Part shown: positions 1 through 7,551 of the stretch, one piece after another
Numbering within the stretch: position 1 is the first letter of the stretch
Layout of the letters: each line of letters opens with the position of its first letter
Assembly (NCBI GenBank): GCA_034178815.1
Contig: JAXFQS010000157.1
Location: 1-43,661 of the forward strand
Length of the DNA stretch: 43,661 nt
Reading direction: 5' to 3'
Source of the DNA: JAXFQS01 sp034178815
GTDB lineage: Bacteria > Verrucomicrobiota > Kiritimatiellia > RFP12 > DVOR01
Made by a program: the position numbers and the translations under genes
The notes under the pieces: generated by a model
Seen by the model: only the letters and a program-made list of their open reading frames with translations
The model's database searches: none
What the model was told of the DNA's origin: nothing

Positions 1-318
1 TGAGAGTCCCCCCTGTACAGCAGTTGTCGATGCATTCAATTCTCCCTGCACATCCTGGCAAGTGATTTTTGATGATAACCAGCATAGGACGAGAGGATTC
101 GCAAGGATTGTCCAACCAGAAAAACAAGAAAGCGACCACGACAGTCCCAAAATTTAGGCGAGATTCGGCCTGTTTGATTGGCATCTATCGCCTCCTAGTC
201 TTGACATCTCAGCTGGACGATTGGATGCCAACCATTCAGCCTATTTCGCGTGCGTCAATGAGCCAGCGGAGGAGCCCTTGTAATTCGCAGGACTGAATAT
301 TGACCGTGATAAGACAAA
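1..318. other. Non-coding left edge, no gene recognised
   Basis: This stretch lies downstream of the hydrogenase operon. One 75-codon open frame exists on the plus strand, but its predicted product is low-complexity, has no recognisable motif, and has no ribosome-binding site before it. I see no tRNA, repeat array or convincing promoter here. A gene coming in from the left of the window could end in this region, but no reading frame is open to the edge with convincing protein sequence. Confidence 0.5.
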
Positions 319-353
319 AACGCCGGCAGGAGGAAATTCCTCCTGCCGGCGTT
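319..353 (-). terminator. Rho-independent terminator of the hydrogenase operon
   Basis: Two 17-nt arms (319-335 and 337-353) form a perfect GC-rich inverted repeat around a single central base. Read on the minus strand the repeat is followed by a run of five T. It sits 20 nt past the hndD stop, as expected for the end of the operon. In RNA the innermost pairs would open to form the loop. Confidence 0.9.
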
Positions 354-372
354 GTAGACTGACTATCGCCGA

Positions 373-2133
373 CTACTTCTTGTAGCGCAGTTCGCGCTCG
401 TAGTGGGTATGAAGCAGATGGTGCGACTTCTCGCTTCCAGGCTTCTCAAGGTAGTCACTGTAGAGTTTTACCACCTCGGGATTGCGGTGCGAGCAACGCT
501 GCGCCGAACGCTCATCATCGGTGTAAAGCCCCGCCGTGCGCTGAGCACGAATTTCATCGGTCGTACCGAGCGGTTGACCGCCGCCGCCGATGCATCCGCC
601 GCGGCAAGCCATCACTTCGATGAACTGCCAGCGAGGAGGCCGTCCGGCCGCGCGGTCCTCTCGAATCGCATTGAGCACCTTCTCGACATTGCCCATCTGG
701 TGGGCAACGGCAACCGCCACCTTCACGCCGTCAATCTCGACAACCGCTTCCTTGACCCCATCCATACCGCGCACTGCGGTGAAGTTGACATCGGAGAGTT
801 CCTTCTTGGTGATGAGCGTGTAGGCCGTACGAAGTGCCGCTTCCATCACGCCGCCGGTCACGCCGAAAATAGTTCCGGCACCCGAGTAGTCACCGAGAAT
901 CGAGTCGGCCTTAGACTCCTCCAGGTCCTCGAACTGGATACCGGCGACGCGAAGCATACGGGCGAACTCGCGCGTAGTCAACACCACATCGGTGTCCTGA
1001 TGTCCCGAGGCATTCATGTCCTGGCAACGGTCAATCTCATACTTCTTGGCCGTGCAGGGCATAATGGATGTCATATGGATGGAGGCCGGATCGAGGTTGG
1101 CAACCTTGGGATAGTAACTCTTGGCCAACGCGCTGAGCATCTGCTGAGGCGACTTGCAGGTCGAGAAGTTGTCGATGAAATCGGTAGCATACTTCTCCAT
1201 CCAATCCGTCCAGGCTGGGCAGCAACTTGTAATGAGCGGCAGAGGCCCAGCTCCTGGCTCCTTGGTGAAACGCTTGACGAACTCGGTTCCCTCCTCCATA
1301 ATCGTCACATCGGCGGAGAAGTTCGTGTCGAACACCGCATTGAAGCCTAGGCGACGCAACGCCGTATAGAGTTTTCCGGTCGAAATCGCGCCCGGCTTCA
1401 GACCGAACTCTTCGCCAATCGCCACACGGACGGCAGGCGCCATCTGCACAACGCAGTGCTTGTTCTGATCCTCCAGCGCATCCCACACTTTGTCGCGGTC
1501 GTCGCGCTCGTAGATGGCGCCAACAGGGCAGTGGGCGGCGCACTGGCCGCACTTGATACAGGGCGAATCAGCCAACGAAACGCCAGCGGCGGGCGTCATG
1601 ACCGTCTTCTCGCCACGACCAATGAACTCAAGCGCCCAAACATTCTGCATCTGTTGGCAGACCTGTGCGCAACGGCCGCACTTGATGCACTTCGTCTGGT
1701 CGAGAATAATGGCGGAGGTCGACTCGTCCTTCGGCAAGCGGCGCACCTTGCGATCATACGGAATCTCGCGGATCCCCAGCTCGGCAGCGATGGCCTGGAG
1801 TTCGCAGGTTCCGCTGCGCGGGCAACTCAGGCAATCCGCCGGATGCGTGCTCAGCAACAACTTCACGATCGTCTTCCGGACGCGGATAATGTCCGGATCG
1901 TGCGTCGTGATGTTCATCCCGTTCGTGACCTCCGTACAACAGGCGCGAAGCAACTTTGGAGAAGGCGCATTACGCACAATGCAGATGCCACAAGCCGCCC
2001 AGGGTTTCAGGTCGGGATGGTAGCAGAGCGTCGGAATCTTGACATTGGCCTTGCGGGCCGCATCGAGAATCGTCGAGCCGGCTGGGACTTCAACGGGCAT
2101 GCCGTTGATCTTCAGGCTAATCATATTATCCAT
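373..2133 (-). CDS. hndD: [FeFe]-hydrogenase catalytic subunit (HndD/HydA type)
   Basis: This 586-aa protein is the H2-forming subunit of a soluble multimeric [FeFe]-hydrogenase. The N-terminus carries a [2Fe-2S] ferredoxin domain (Cys37, 48, 51, 65). A His-Cys3 [4Fe-4S] site follows (H97, C101, C104, C110), then two CxxCxxCxxxC cluster motifs (from C149 and C192). All three H-cluster signatures are present: TSCCPAW at 302-308 with the putative proton-relay C304, MPCTAKKYE from 358, and MACRGGCIGGG from 508. The start is set by AAGGA eight bases before ATG. It is the last gene of the operon, 21 nt after hndC, and lies next to the terminator. The adjacent NuoF- and NuoE-like partners point to an NAD(P)-linked, probably electron-bifurcating enzyme. 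The catalytic role is certain from the motifs; whether it bifurcates is inferred from subunit composition. Confidence 0.97.
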   Translation of the reverse strand: MDNMISLKINGMPVEVPAGSTILDAARKANVKIPTLCYHPDLKPWAACGICIVRNAPSPKLLRACCTEVTNGMNITTHDPDIIRVRKTIVKLLLSTHPADCLSCPRSGTCELQAIAAELGIREIPYDRKVRRLPKDESTSAIILDQTKCIKCGRCAQVCQQMQNVWALEFIGRGEKTVMTPAAGVSLADSPCIKCGQCAAHCPVGAIYERDDRDKVWDALEDQNKHCVVQMAPAVRVAIGEEFGLKPGAISTGKLYTALRRLGFNAVFDTNFSADVTIMEEGTEFVKRFTKEPGAGPLPLITSCCPAWTDWMEKYATDFIDNFSTCKSPQQMLSALAKSYYPKVANLDPASIHMTSIMPCTAKKYEIDRCQDMNASGHQDTDVVLTTREFARMLRVAGIQFEDLEESKADSILGDYSGAGTIFGVTGGVMEAALRTAYTLITKKELSDVNFTAVRGMDGVKEAVVEIDGVKVAVAVAHQMGNVEKVLNAIREDRAAGRPPRWQFIEVMACRGGCIGGGGQPLGTTDEIRAQRTAGLYTDDERSAQRCSHRNPEVVKLYSDYLEKPGSEKSHHLLHTHYERELRYKK

Positions 2134-2154
2134 TGAGTATATCCTTCCGTTTCC

Positions 2155-3942
2155 CTAGCCGCGGGAGATTGCTTTGAAGACTTTGCAGGTTTCGAAACAC
2201 TGACCGCACTTGATGCACTTGGCCGTGTTGATGCTGTGCGGCTGCTTGCGCTCGCCCGTGATGGCACCGACCGGGCAGACACGGGTACAGGCCGTGCACC
2301 CGCGGCACTTCGCAGGATCGATCCGGTACTGCAGGAGGTTCTTGCACTTGCCGGCAGGGCAACGCTTGTCGTCAATATGGGCGGTGACCTCATCCATAAA
2401 GTAGCGCAACATCGAGCGGACGGGATTGGAGGTCGTTTGGCCAAGCCCACACAACGAGCCGCGGCTCATCGCCTCGCTGATCTTCTCCAACTTGTCAATG
2501 TCCTCGCGCGATGCCTTGCCGTCGGTAATCTTTTCGATAATGCCCAAGAGTTGGCGACCGCCAATACGGCAGGGGACGCACTTGCCGCAGGACTCGTCGA
2601 CCGAGAAGTCGAGATAGAAGCGAACCACATCGACGATGCAGTCCGTATCGTCCATGACAATCAAACCACCAGACCCCATAATGGAGCCGATTTTCGCCAG
2701 CGTCTCGTAGTCAATCGGGGTATCGAGGAACTGGGGCGGAATCACGCCACCGGAAGGGCCGCCGGTTTGGGCCGCCTTGAACTGATGACCACCTTTGATG
2801 CCGCCGCCGACATCGAAGATGATTTCGCGCAGGGTGGTGCCCATCGGGACTTCAATCAAACCGGAATTGTTGACCTTGCCGGTGAGAGCGAACACCTTGG
2901 TGCCTTTGGAGGTCTCCGTGCCAATCTTGCTGAACCACTCGGCGCCCTTGAGAATGATGACAGGAATATTCGCAAGCGTCTCGACATTGTTGATGACCGT
3001 CGGCTTGCCCCAAAGCCCTTTGACTGCCGGGAAGGGGGGGCGAGGCGTCGGCATGCCACGGTTGCCCATGATGGAGGCAAGCAAAGCTGTCTCTTCTCCG
3101 CAGACGAACGCACCCGCGCCGAAGCGGAGCTCGATGTCAAAGTCGAAGCCGGAACCAAGGATGTCGGTTCCAAGCAATCCGTAGTCATGAGACTGGGCAA
3201 TAGCCTTCTCAAGGCGTTTGATAGCAAGCGGGTACTCCGCGCGGATATAGATGAAACCCTTGCTGGCGCCGATGGCACGGCCGGCAATGGTCATTGCTTC
3301 GAGGATTGAATGGGGATCTCCCTCCAAAGTGGAACGATCCATGTAGGCTCCCGGATCGCCCTCGTCAGCGTTGCAGACGATGTACTTCTGGTCAGCCTCG
3401 ACAGCCGCCGAGAACTGCCACTTCTTGCCGGTTGGGAAGCCTGCACCGCCACGACCACGCAAGCCGGACGCGAGCACTTCGTTGATGACCTGTTCGGGCG
3501 TCATCTCGAAGAGAACCTTCTCCAAGGCCTTGTAGCCGTCGCGAGCGATGTAGTCGTCAATCTTCTCAGGGTCAATCACGCCGCAGTTGCGCAATACGAT
3601 GCGCAGTTGCTTGCGGTAGAAGTCGATATCCGTTTTGGCGTGAATCTGGCTCTGGGTCTTGTCATAGAGCAGACGGGAGACCACACGCCCCTTGACGATA
3701 TGCTCCTTGACAATCTCTTCGGCGTCTTCTGGCTTGACCTGCACATAGAAGGTATCCTGTGGCAGGACTTTGACGATAGGCCCCTTTTCGCAGAAGCCGA
3801 GACAGCCAGTTCGGACGACCTGAACATCGTCCTGCATGCCAGCGGCGGCAATGGCATCGCGCAGTGCGCCGTAAAGGGCAATGCCTTTGTTGGATTCGCA
3901 TGCGGTTCCGCCGCAGACGAGGATGTATTGTTTGTAAGCCAT
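2155..3942 (-). CDS. hndC: NADH-binding, NuoF-like hydrogenase subunit (HndC/HydB)
   Basis: This 595-aa flavoprotein subunit should bind FMN and NAD(P)H and pass electrons between the nicotinamide, ferredoxin and the catalytic subunit. Domains in order are: an N-terminal thioredoxin-like [2Fe-2S] domain (C10, C15, C47, C51); the NuoF core with the FMN/NADH glycine-rich loop GRGGAGFPTG at 163-172; the N3-type [4Fe-4S] site SCGKCVPC at 451-458 with C498; and a C-terminal two-[4Fe-4S] ferredoxin module (cysteines 546-586). This N- and C-terminally extended form is typical of HydB/HndC and distinguishes it from complex I NuoF. The start is supported by AAGGG six bases before ATG. It begins 10 nt after hndB. 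Confidence 0.95.
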   Translation of the reverse strand: MAYKQYILVCGGTACESNKGIALYGALRDAIAAAGMQDDVQVVRTGCLGFCEKGPIVKVLPQDTFYVQVKPEDAEEIVKEHIVKGRVVSRLLYDKTQSQIHAKTDIDFYRKQLRIVLRNCGVIDPEKIDDYIARDGYKALEKVLFEMTPEQVINEVLASGLRGRGGAGFPTGKKWQFSAAVEADQKYIVCNADEGDPGAYMDRSTLEGDPHSILEAMTIAGRAIGASKGFIYIRAEYPLAIKRLEKAIAQSHDYGLLGTDILGSGFDFDIELRFGAGAFVCGEETALLASIMGNRGMPTPRPPFPAVKGLWGKPTVINNVETLANIPVIILKGAEWFSKIGTETSKGTKVFALTGKVNNSGLIEVPMGTTLREIIFDVGGGIKGGHQFKAAQTGGPSGGVIPPQFLDTPIDYETLAKIGSIMGSGGLIVMDDTDCIVDVVRFYLDFSVDESCGKCVPCRIGGRQLLGIIEKITDGKASREDIDKLEKISEAMSRGSLCGLGQTTSNPVRSMLRYFMDEVTAHIDDKRCPAGKCKNLLQYRIDPAKCRGCTACTRVCPVGAITGERKQPHSINTAKCIKCGQCFETCKVFKAISRG

Positions 3943-3952
3943 GTTCTACCCT

Positions 3953-4339
3953 TTACTTGGTGTTGTCCGCAGGACGGTCGCAGATATGGGAGTCGAGGAG
4001 TTTCTTGCCGATGATATGCTCCTCGACGATGGTCTGGGCCAAAGCCGCGTCGACCTTGCCGTAGATGACATCGGGCAGGTCGGGGGCAATGACCTCAACG
4101 GTCGGTTCGCTGTTGCACAGCCCCATACATCCGCTTTGGCGGACGATTACATTGGTAATGCCCTTTTGATCGAGGGTCTCGACAAAGGCGTTGAAGGTTG
4201 CGCGGGCGCCAGCAGCGAGGCCGCAAGTTCCCATTGCGACGACAATCTGAGTGTCTTTGCCGGCGGGGTCGCGTTTTGTCATCGCCAATTTCTGCTGTTC
4301 CCGCAGGGCACGCAGGGCGTCAAGCGTAAGTTTGCTCAT
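3953..4339 (-). CDS. hndB: Small [2Fe-2S] thioredoxin-fold hydrogenase subunit (HndB)
   Basis: This 128-aa protein has the HndB pattern: a TCGLAAGAR segment near residue 35, then a central region, then a GCMGLC motif, followed by SEPTVEV. The fold is the thioredoxin-like [2Fe-2S] ferredoxin type that is also found at the N-terminus of HndC. In characterised HndABCD complexes this subunit is an electron-transfer component. It has only three cysteines in the cluster region, which is usual for HndB-like sequences but fewer than the four of classical thioredoxin-like ferredoxins. It lies 4 nt after the HATPase gene and 10 nt before hndC, so translation is probably coupled. Confidence 0.85.
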   Translation of the reverse strand: MSKLTLDALRALREQQKLAMTKRDPAGKDTQIVVAMGTCGLAAGARATFNAFVETLDQKGITNVIVRQSGCMGLCNSEPTVEVIAPDLPDVIYGKVDAALAQTIVEEHIIGKKLLDSHICDRPADNTK

Positions 4340-4343
4340 GGTA

Positions 4344-4883
4344 TTACCTGATTGCTTCTTCGTGAGTGTTTAAGAGGGTTCTGGCTCGCGACAGGGCGGA
4401 GGGGCGGAAAAGGTCGTCCGAACAGGAAAAAAGCCGATCGGTGTCAATCTGATACTCGCCACGAGGGGTTTCGCGCCACAGGGTGACGGAGCATCCTGGA
4501 CGGGAGGCCAGCAGGGTGACGAACAGGTCGGGAAGGTCTCCCATCGGAGGCGTGTCGATATGCGATTCGGGCAAAGAGAAGCGTACCCGCGTACCTTGCC
4601 GCGGCCGGGACTCCAAGTCCATCGATCCGCCGACGGTCTGCACGGTTTGCTTGAGGAACGACAGACCCAATCCGACTTTTCGCCCCAAATGTTTGCTGGG
4701 GGAGGAAAAAAATGGTGAGCAAGCCTGCCGGGTCTCCTCGGGGGACATTCCCTTGCCGTTGTCTCGCACCTCGGCGGCAATCGAGCCGTTTCCCGTCAGG
4801 AGACGGAGTTCCACCTTTGTCGCATCGGCTTCGATGGCGTTGTGCACCAAGTCCGCCAAATGGTCGCCAATCGTCGCGTGCAC
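4344..4883 (-). CDS. Stand-alone histidine-kinase-type ATPase domain in the hydrogenase operon
   Basis: This 179-aa protein contains a GHKL/HATPase_c domain: an N-box with HNAIEA at 14-19, a G1 box with DNGKGM at 41-46, and a G2 box with GLGLSF near 70. There is no upstream dimerisation/phospho-acceptor helix, no sensor domain and no membrane segment, so it is not a complete sensor kinase. I place the start at GTG 4883, four bases after the hndA stop. A longer frame reaching 4973 would overlap 85 bases of hndA and begins with low-quality sequence. Similar small ATPases sit between NuoE-like and HndB-like genes in hydrogenase operons of other anaerobes, but I know of no established role. Regulation or ATP-dependent maturation of the complex are possibilities only. 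Confidence 0.8.
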   Translation of the reverse strand: MHATIGDHLADLVHNAIEADATKVELRLLTGNGSIAAEVRDNGKGMSPEETRQACSPFFSSPSKHLGRKVGLGLSFLKQTVQTVGGSMDLESRPRQGTRVRFSLPESHIDTPPMGDLPDLFVTLLASRPGCSVTLWRETPRGEYQIDTDRLFSCSDDLFRPSALSRARTLLNTHEEAIR

Positions 4884-4887
4884 GGGG

Positions 4888-5397
4888 TTAGGCTTTGGCC
4901 TTTCCTTCGACGACGCGCTGAAGAATGTCGGGCAGGGTCTTGGATTCGGCCTTGCCATAGACTTCGCCGTCAATCACCATAACGGGAGCCAGGCCGCAGC
5001 ATCCGAGACAGCGGACGGCTTCGACCGAGAACATTCCATCTGGCGTGATGGTGTTGAGTCCGACTCCGAGGAGCTTTTCGAGCGTGGCGATGATGTCATC
5101 ACCGCCCTTGAGGTAGCAGGCGGTTCCGAGGCAGACCTGAATCAAATGCTTGCCGGGGCGTTTGAGCTTGAAGAAGTTGTAGAAGGTGACGACCCCGTAA
5201 ATCTTTGCCAGCGGGACTTCCAGCAGGTCAGCGACCTGAAAGGCGATTTCGCGGGGGATATAGCCGTAGGTCTGCTGGACGCGGTGCAGCACCATAATCA
5301 GATTGCCGGGCTTGCTCTTCCATTGTTGGATAAACGCCTGAAGTTCGGGGGTCATAGTGACCTCCGCCTCAGCCGCCTCTCCTGTCGGGTTGCTCAC
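4888..5397 (-). CDS. hndA: NuoE-like [2Fe-2S] hydrogenase subunit (HndA/HydC)
   Basis: This 169-aa subunit belongs to the 24-kDa NuoE family. The C-terminal thioredoxin-like domain has the four cluster cysteines as CLGTAC and CLGCCG, the pattern that binds the N1a-type [2Fe-2S] cluster. The N-terminal helical part (IQQWKSKPGNLIMVLHRVQQTYGYIP) is also typical of the family. I choose the GTG at 5397, not the upstream in-frame GTG at 5442, because GGAGG lies eight bases before it and because the upstream start would fall on the promoter. It is the first gene of the operon. It would form the electron-entry module with HndC. Confidence 0.93.
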   Translation of the reverse strand: MSNPTGEAAEAEVTMTPELQAFIQQWKSKPGNLIMVLHRVQQTYGYIPREIAFQVADLLEVPLAKIYGVVTFYNFFKLKRPGKHLIQVCLGTACYLKGGDDIIATLEKLLGVGLNTITPDGMFSVEAVRCLGCCGLAPVMVIDGEVYGKAESKTLPDILQRVVEGKAKA

Positions 5398-5432
5398 GTG
5401 TGTTTCCTCCAAGGGTTTACGAATCAAGGGGT

Positions 5433-5461
5433 ATTCTACCACAGTTCGAGAGTGGTTTGAA
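5433..5461 (-). promoter_or_regulatory. Sigma70-type promoter of the hydrogenase operon
   Basis: On the minus strand TTCAAA (5456-5461) and TAGAAT (5433-5438) are separated by 17 bp, with TG one base before the -10 hexamer (extended -10). Transcription would start near 5426, giving a leader of about 30 nt that carries the GGAGG ribosome-binding site of hndA. Confidence 0.6.
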
Positions 5462-5471
5462 GTACGAAAAA

Positions 5472-5500
5472 AGGGCGAACGCCGCTAAAACGTTCGCCCT
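5472..5500 (-). terminator. Rho-independent terminator of the RRM gene
   Basis: Arms 5472-5481 and 5491-5500 form a perfect 10-bp stem with a 9-nt loop. On the minus strand it is followed by six T. It separates the RRM gene from the hydrogenase promoter immediately beyond it. One arm-loop junction contains one of the very rare ACGT sites of the window (5490-5493). Confidence 0.88.
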
Positions 5501-5528
5501 CTCTAACAATTGCCCGATAGGGCAGTGG

Positions 5529-5843
5529 CTACCACTTGTTGCGGGGCGTCCGGTCGCCGGAGCCATACCCTCCACGGAAGCCGCCGCGGCGTTCCTCGCG
5601 GGGCTTGGGCTGGGACTCGTTGACGCGCAGGGCGCGGCCGTCGAGTTCCTTGCCGTTGAGCGCGGCGATAGCGGCATTGGCTTCGTCGACATTCGGCATT
5701 TCGACAAAGCCAAAGCCTTTGGAGCGTCCAGTCATACGGTCGTTGACCACGCGTGCGGCAGCAACCTGTCCGTAAGCAGCGAAGAGTTCCTGCAACTCGC
5801 TGTCAGTTGTCTTGTAAGGCAGGTTGCCCACATAGATATCCAT
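5529..5843 (-). CDS. RRM-domain RNA-binding protein
   Basis: This 104-aa protein is a single RNA recognition motif with a short basic tail. RNP2 is IYVGNL at the N-terminus and RNP1 is KGFGFVEM near residue 45; these aromatic residues stack on RNA bases. The last 25 residues are rich in Arg and Gly (RRGGFRGGYGSG), like the glycine-rich RNA-binding proteins of cyanobacteria and many PVC bacteria. I choose ATG 5843 because AAGGA precedes it and the RRM begins there; an upstream in-frame ATG at 5879 adds 12 residues with no family support. It is monocistronic, with its own promoter, structured leader and terminator. The RNA target is unknown. Cold-shock-type roles are known for relatives but are not shown here. 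Confidence 0.93.
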   Translation of the reverse strand: MDIYVGNLPYKTTDSELQELFAAYGQVAAARVVNDRMTGRSKGFGFVEMPNVDEANAAIAALNGKELDGRALRVNESQPKPREERRGGFRGGYGSGDRTPRNKW

Positions 5844-5906
5844 CTGTTTTTCCTTGGTTGGGTCATGCGTACGGCGCATCGGGTTTGCTCATGACTATCA
5901 AACCGA

Positions 5907-5926
5907 GCGTACTGACGCCAGTACGC
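5907..5926 (-). promoter_or_regulatory. Leader hairpin of the RRM gene
   Basis: An 8-bp perfect stem (5907-5914 with 5919-5926) and 4-nt loop lies in the roughly 90-nt transcribed leader. Downstream in the same leader is a nine-codon open frame (ATG at 5892, ending in TGA at 5863-5865) whose last codons can fold into a second small hairpin. Such leaders can control RNA-binding-protein genes by temperature or autoregulation, but this is inference. Confidence 0.4.
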
Positions 5927-5938
5927 CTGCTTGTCTCT

Positions 5939-5967
5939 ATTATGCGGTATCTTAGGGCATTTGGCAA
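5939..5967 (-). promoter_or_regulatory. Sigma70-type promoter of the RRM gene
   Basis: On the minus strand TTGCCA (5962-5967) and CATAAT (5939-5944) are 17 bp apart. The predicted transcript starts near 5932 and has a leader of about 90 nt before the RRM start codon. Confidence 0.6.
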
Positions 5968-6062
5968 GAAGAATCGTCTGGTCATTTGACAAAAAGCGCA
6001 AACTAGGCGCGGTACCAAGGACGAACAGGCGCGGGGAATGGGGATGTTTGGAGAAAACCGAC

Positions 6063-6078
6063 TGCCCGAAATCGGGCA
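6063..6078 (+). promoter_or_regulatory. Palindrome upstream of the oxidoreductase promoter
   Basis: TGCCCGA and TCGGGCA form perfect 7-bp arms around AA, 27 bp upstream of the -35 box of the next gene. The loop is too short for a good RNA hairpin and no T-run follows, so a dimeric regulator site is more likely than a terminator. Confidence 0.3.
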
Positions 6079-6105
6079 TTGGCGAGGGTGTCCAAGGATA
6101 TCTGC

Positions 6106-6134
6106 TTGCAAGTTGGCGGAAAATCGGGTATCAT
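6106..6134 (+). promoter_or_regulatory. Sigma70-type promoter of the Gfo/Idh/MocA gene
   Basis: TTGCAA (6106-6111) and TATCAT (6129-6134) are 17 bp apart. The expected start of transcription near 6141 falls just before a palindromic ATACGTAT element, and the coding region begins at 6183. Confidence 0.55.
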
Positions 6135-6144
6135 ATGGGGCGTT

Positions 6145-6160
6145 TGATACGTATGATACG
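6145..6160 (+). promoter_or_regulatory. Candidate operator at the transcription start
   Basis: The element contains the perfect palindrome ATACGTAT (6147-6154) and two copies of GATACG spaced by three bases. Its position just downstream of the -10 box suits a repressor. It contains one of only seven ACGT sites found in the window, which suggests that it is kept by selection. The cognate regulator is not identified. Confidence 0.35.
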
Positions 6161-6182
6161 GAGTAGGACAAGGGAACCTATT

Positions 6183-7541
6183 ATGGCACTTCTTATCAAT
6201 AGACGGGGCTTTACAGTAGCAACCTCTTCCGCGGCGGCCGCCTTGGTCACAGGTGTGGGACAAGCCGAGCCAGTTTCGTGCTACAAGCCACCAGCGCAGA
6301 TTCGCAAAGGGCAGCTGGTCAAAGGACGCAAAATCAACATTGCCGCCATTGGAGTCGGAGGTATGGGGCTGAGCGACTGTTCCAACTGGTGGAGCGAGAA
6401 TGTTGTCGCGCTCTGCGATGTGGACGACAAGGCCTCCGCCGCCGCCCGCAAACGCTACCCCCAAGCCAAATACTACAAAGACTTCCGCAAGCTGTTCGCC
6501 GAAATGGGCGACACCATCGATGCGGTGAGCGTCTCCACCCCCGACCACATGCACTACCCCATTGCCCTCGCCGCCATCCAGTTGGGCAAGCATGTCTATG
6601 TCCAGAAACCCCTGACCCATACCATCGAAGAGGCCCGCCACCTGCGCGAAGCCGCCAAAGTTCACCAGGTCAAGACCCAAATGGGCAACCAAGGGCACTC
6701 CAACCAGACCACGCGCCTCTGCAAGGAATGGATCAACGCCGGTCTCATCGGCGATGTCGCGCGCATCGACATTTGGACCAATCGCCCGATTTGGCCCCAG
6801 GGTTGCAAAAAGCCAGCCCCGGCCCCAGTCCCGCCCCATCTCGACTGGAACCTCTGGCAAGGCGTCGCCCGCAAAACAGACTACTCTCCCGCCTACCTTC
6901 CCTTCAACTGGCGCGGCTGGTGGGAATACGGCTGCGGAGCCATCGGAGACATGGGGTGCCACACGATGGATGCCGCCTACTGGGCCCTCGACCTGAGAGC
7001 CCCCACACGCGTCGAACTGCTCAAGACCGCAGGCAACGGCAATGAACTCTCCCCCCCGACAGGTGCCGTCGTCCGCTTCCACTTCCCGCGCCGCGGCAAC
7101 CTTTGCCCCTGCGTGATGACCTGGTACGAAGGCTCCTGCCGCCCCCCCATGCCCGACACCCTCGAAAAAGACCGCAACCTGGGCACCTCCGGACAACTCT
7201 TCTACGGCACCAAGGGCATCCTCCATGGAGGCGGTGACTACTGCAACTCCGTCTCCTTCGTCCCCTATGCAGCCAAAGCAGAACTCCTCAAGACACGCCC
7301 CCCACAGACTCTCCCGCGCATTCCCCGCGGCGACCACTACGCCAACTGGCTCGACGCCATCAGAGGCAACATAGAAGAAGCCTGCTCCAACTTCGACTAT
7401 GCCGCCGGTCTCTCAGAACTGGGCGCATTGGGCAACTTGGCCATCCGCACAGGCAAAAGTTTCGACTGGGATTCGGCTGCTATGCGCAGTTCCGATCCAG
7501 ATGTGCAGCGCTTCGTGAGCAAAACCTACTGCCCCTTCTGA
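6183..7541 (+). CDS. Tat-exported Gfo/Idh/MocA family oxidoreductase
   Basis: This 452-aa NAD(P)-dependent oxidoreductase starts with a twin-arginine signal (NRRGF at 6-10, then a hydrophobic stretch), so it should be folded with cofactor and exported. The Rossmann fold has GVGGMG at 57-62 and STPDHMH at 118-124. The usual EKP motif appears as QKPL at 141-144, followed by the C-terminal substrate domain rich in Trp, Gly and Cys. Family members oxidise or isomerise sugars and glycosides. PVC bacteria carry large sets of such exported copies, usually for polysaccharide breakdown. I chose ATG 6183 rather than an upstream frame to 5931 because the Tat motif sits right after it and AGGGAA lies before it. 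The gene stands alone under its own promoter; the substrate cannot be told from sequence. Confidence 0.92.
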   Translation: MALLINRRGFTVATSSAAAALVTGVGQAEPVSCYKPPAQIRKGQLVKGRKINIAAIGVGGMGLSDCSNWWSENVVALCDVDDKASAAARKRYPQAKYYKDFRKLFAEMGDTIDAVSVSTPDHMHYPIALAAIQLGKHVYVQKPLTHTIEEARHLREAAKVHQVKTQMGNQGHSNQTTRLCKEWINAGLIGDVARIDIWTNRPIWPQGCKKPAPAPVPPHLDWNLWQGVARKTDYSPAYLPFNWRGWWEYGCGAIGDMGCHTMDAAYWALDLRAPTRVELLKTAGNGNELSPPTGAVVRFHFPRRGNLCPCVMTWYEGSCRPPMPDTLEKDRNLGTSGQLFYGTKGILHGGGDYCNSVSFVPYAAKAELLKTRPPQTLPRIPRGDHYANWLDAIRGNIEEACSNFDYAAGLSELGALGNLAIRTGKSFDWDSAAMRSSDPDVQRFVSKTYCPF

Positions 7542-7551
7542 GCAGCAAGCA

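Noticed and set aside
69..296. Short plus-strand ORF at the left edge
   Set aside because: There is no ribosome-binding site or motif, and the predicted sequence is not protein-like.
4344..4973. Longer start for the HATPase gene at 4973
   Set aside because: It would overlap 86 bases of hndA and adds residues without family match; GTG 4883 sits right after the hndA stop.
6003..7337. 444-codon open frame on the minus strand opposite the Gfo/Idh/MocA gene
   Set aside because: It has no motif and low-complexity Gly/Val/Ala content; the plus-strand protein has a full Rossmann fold and Tat signal.
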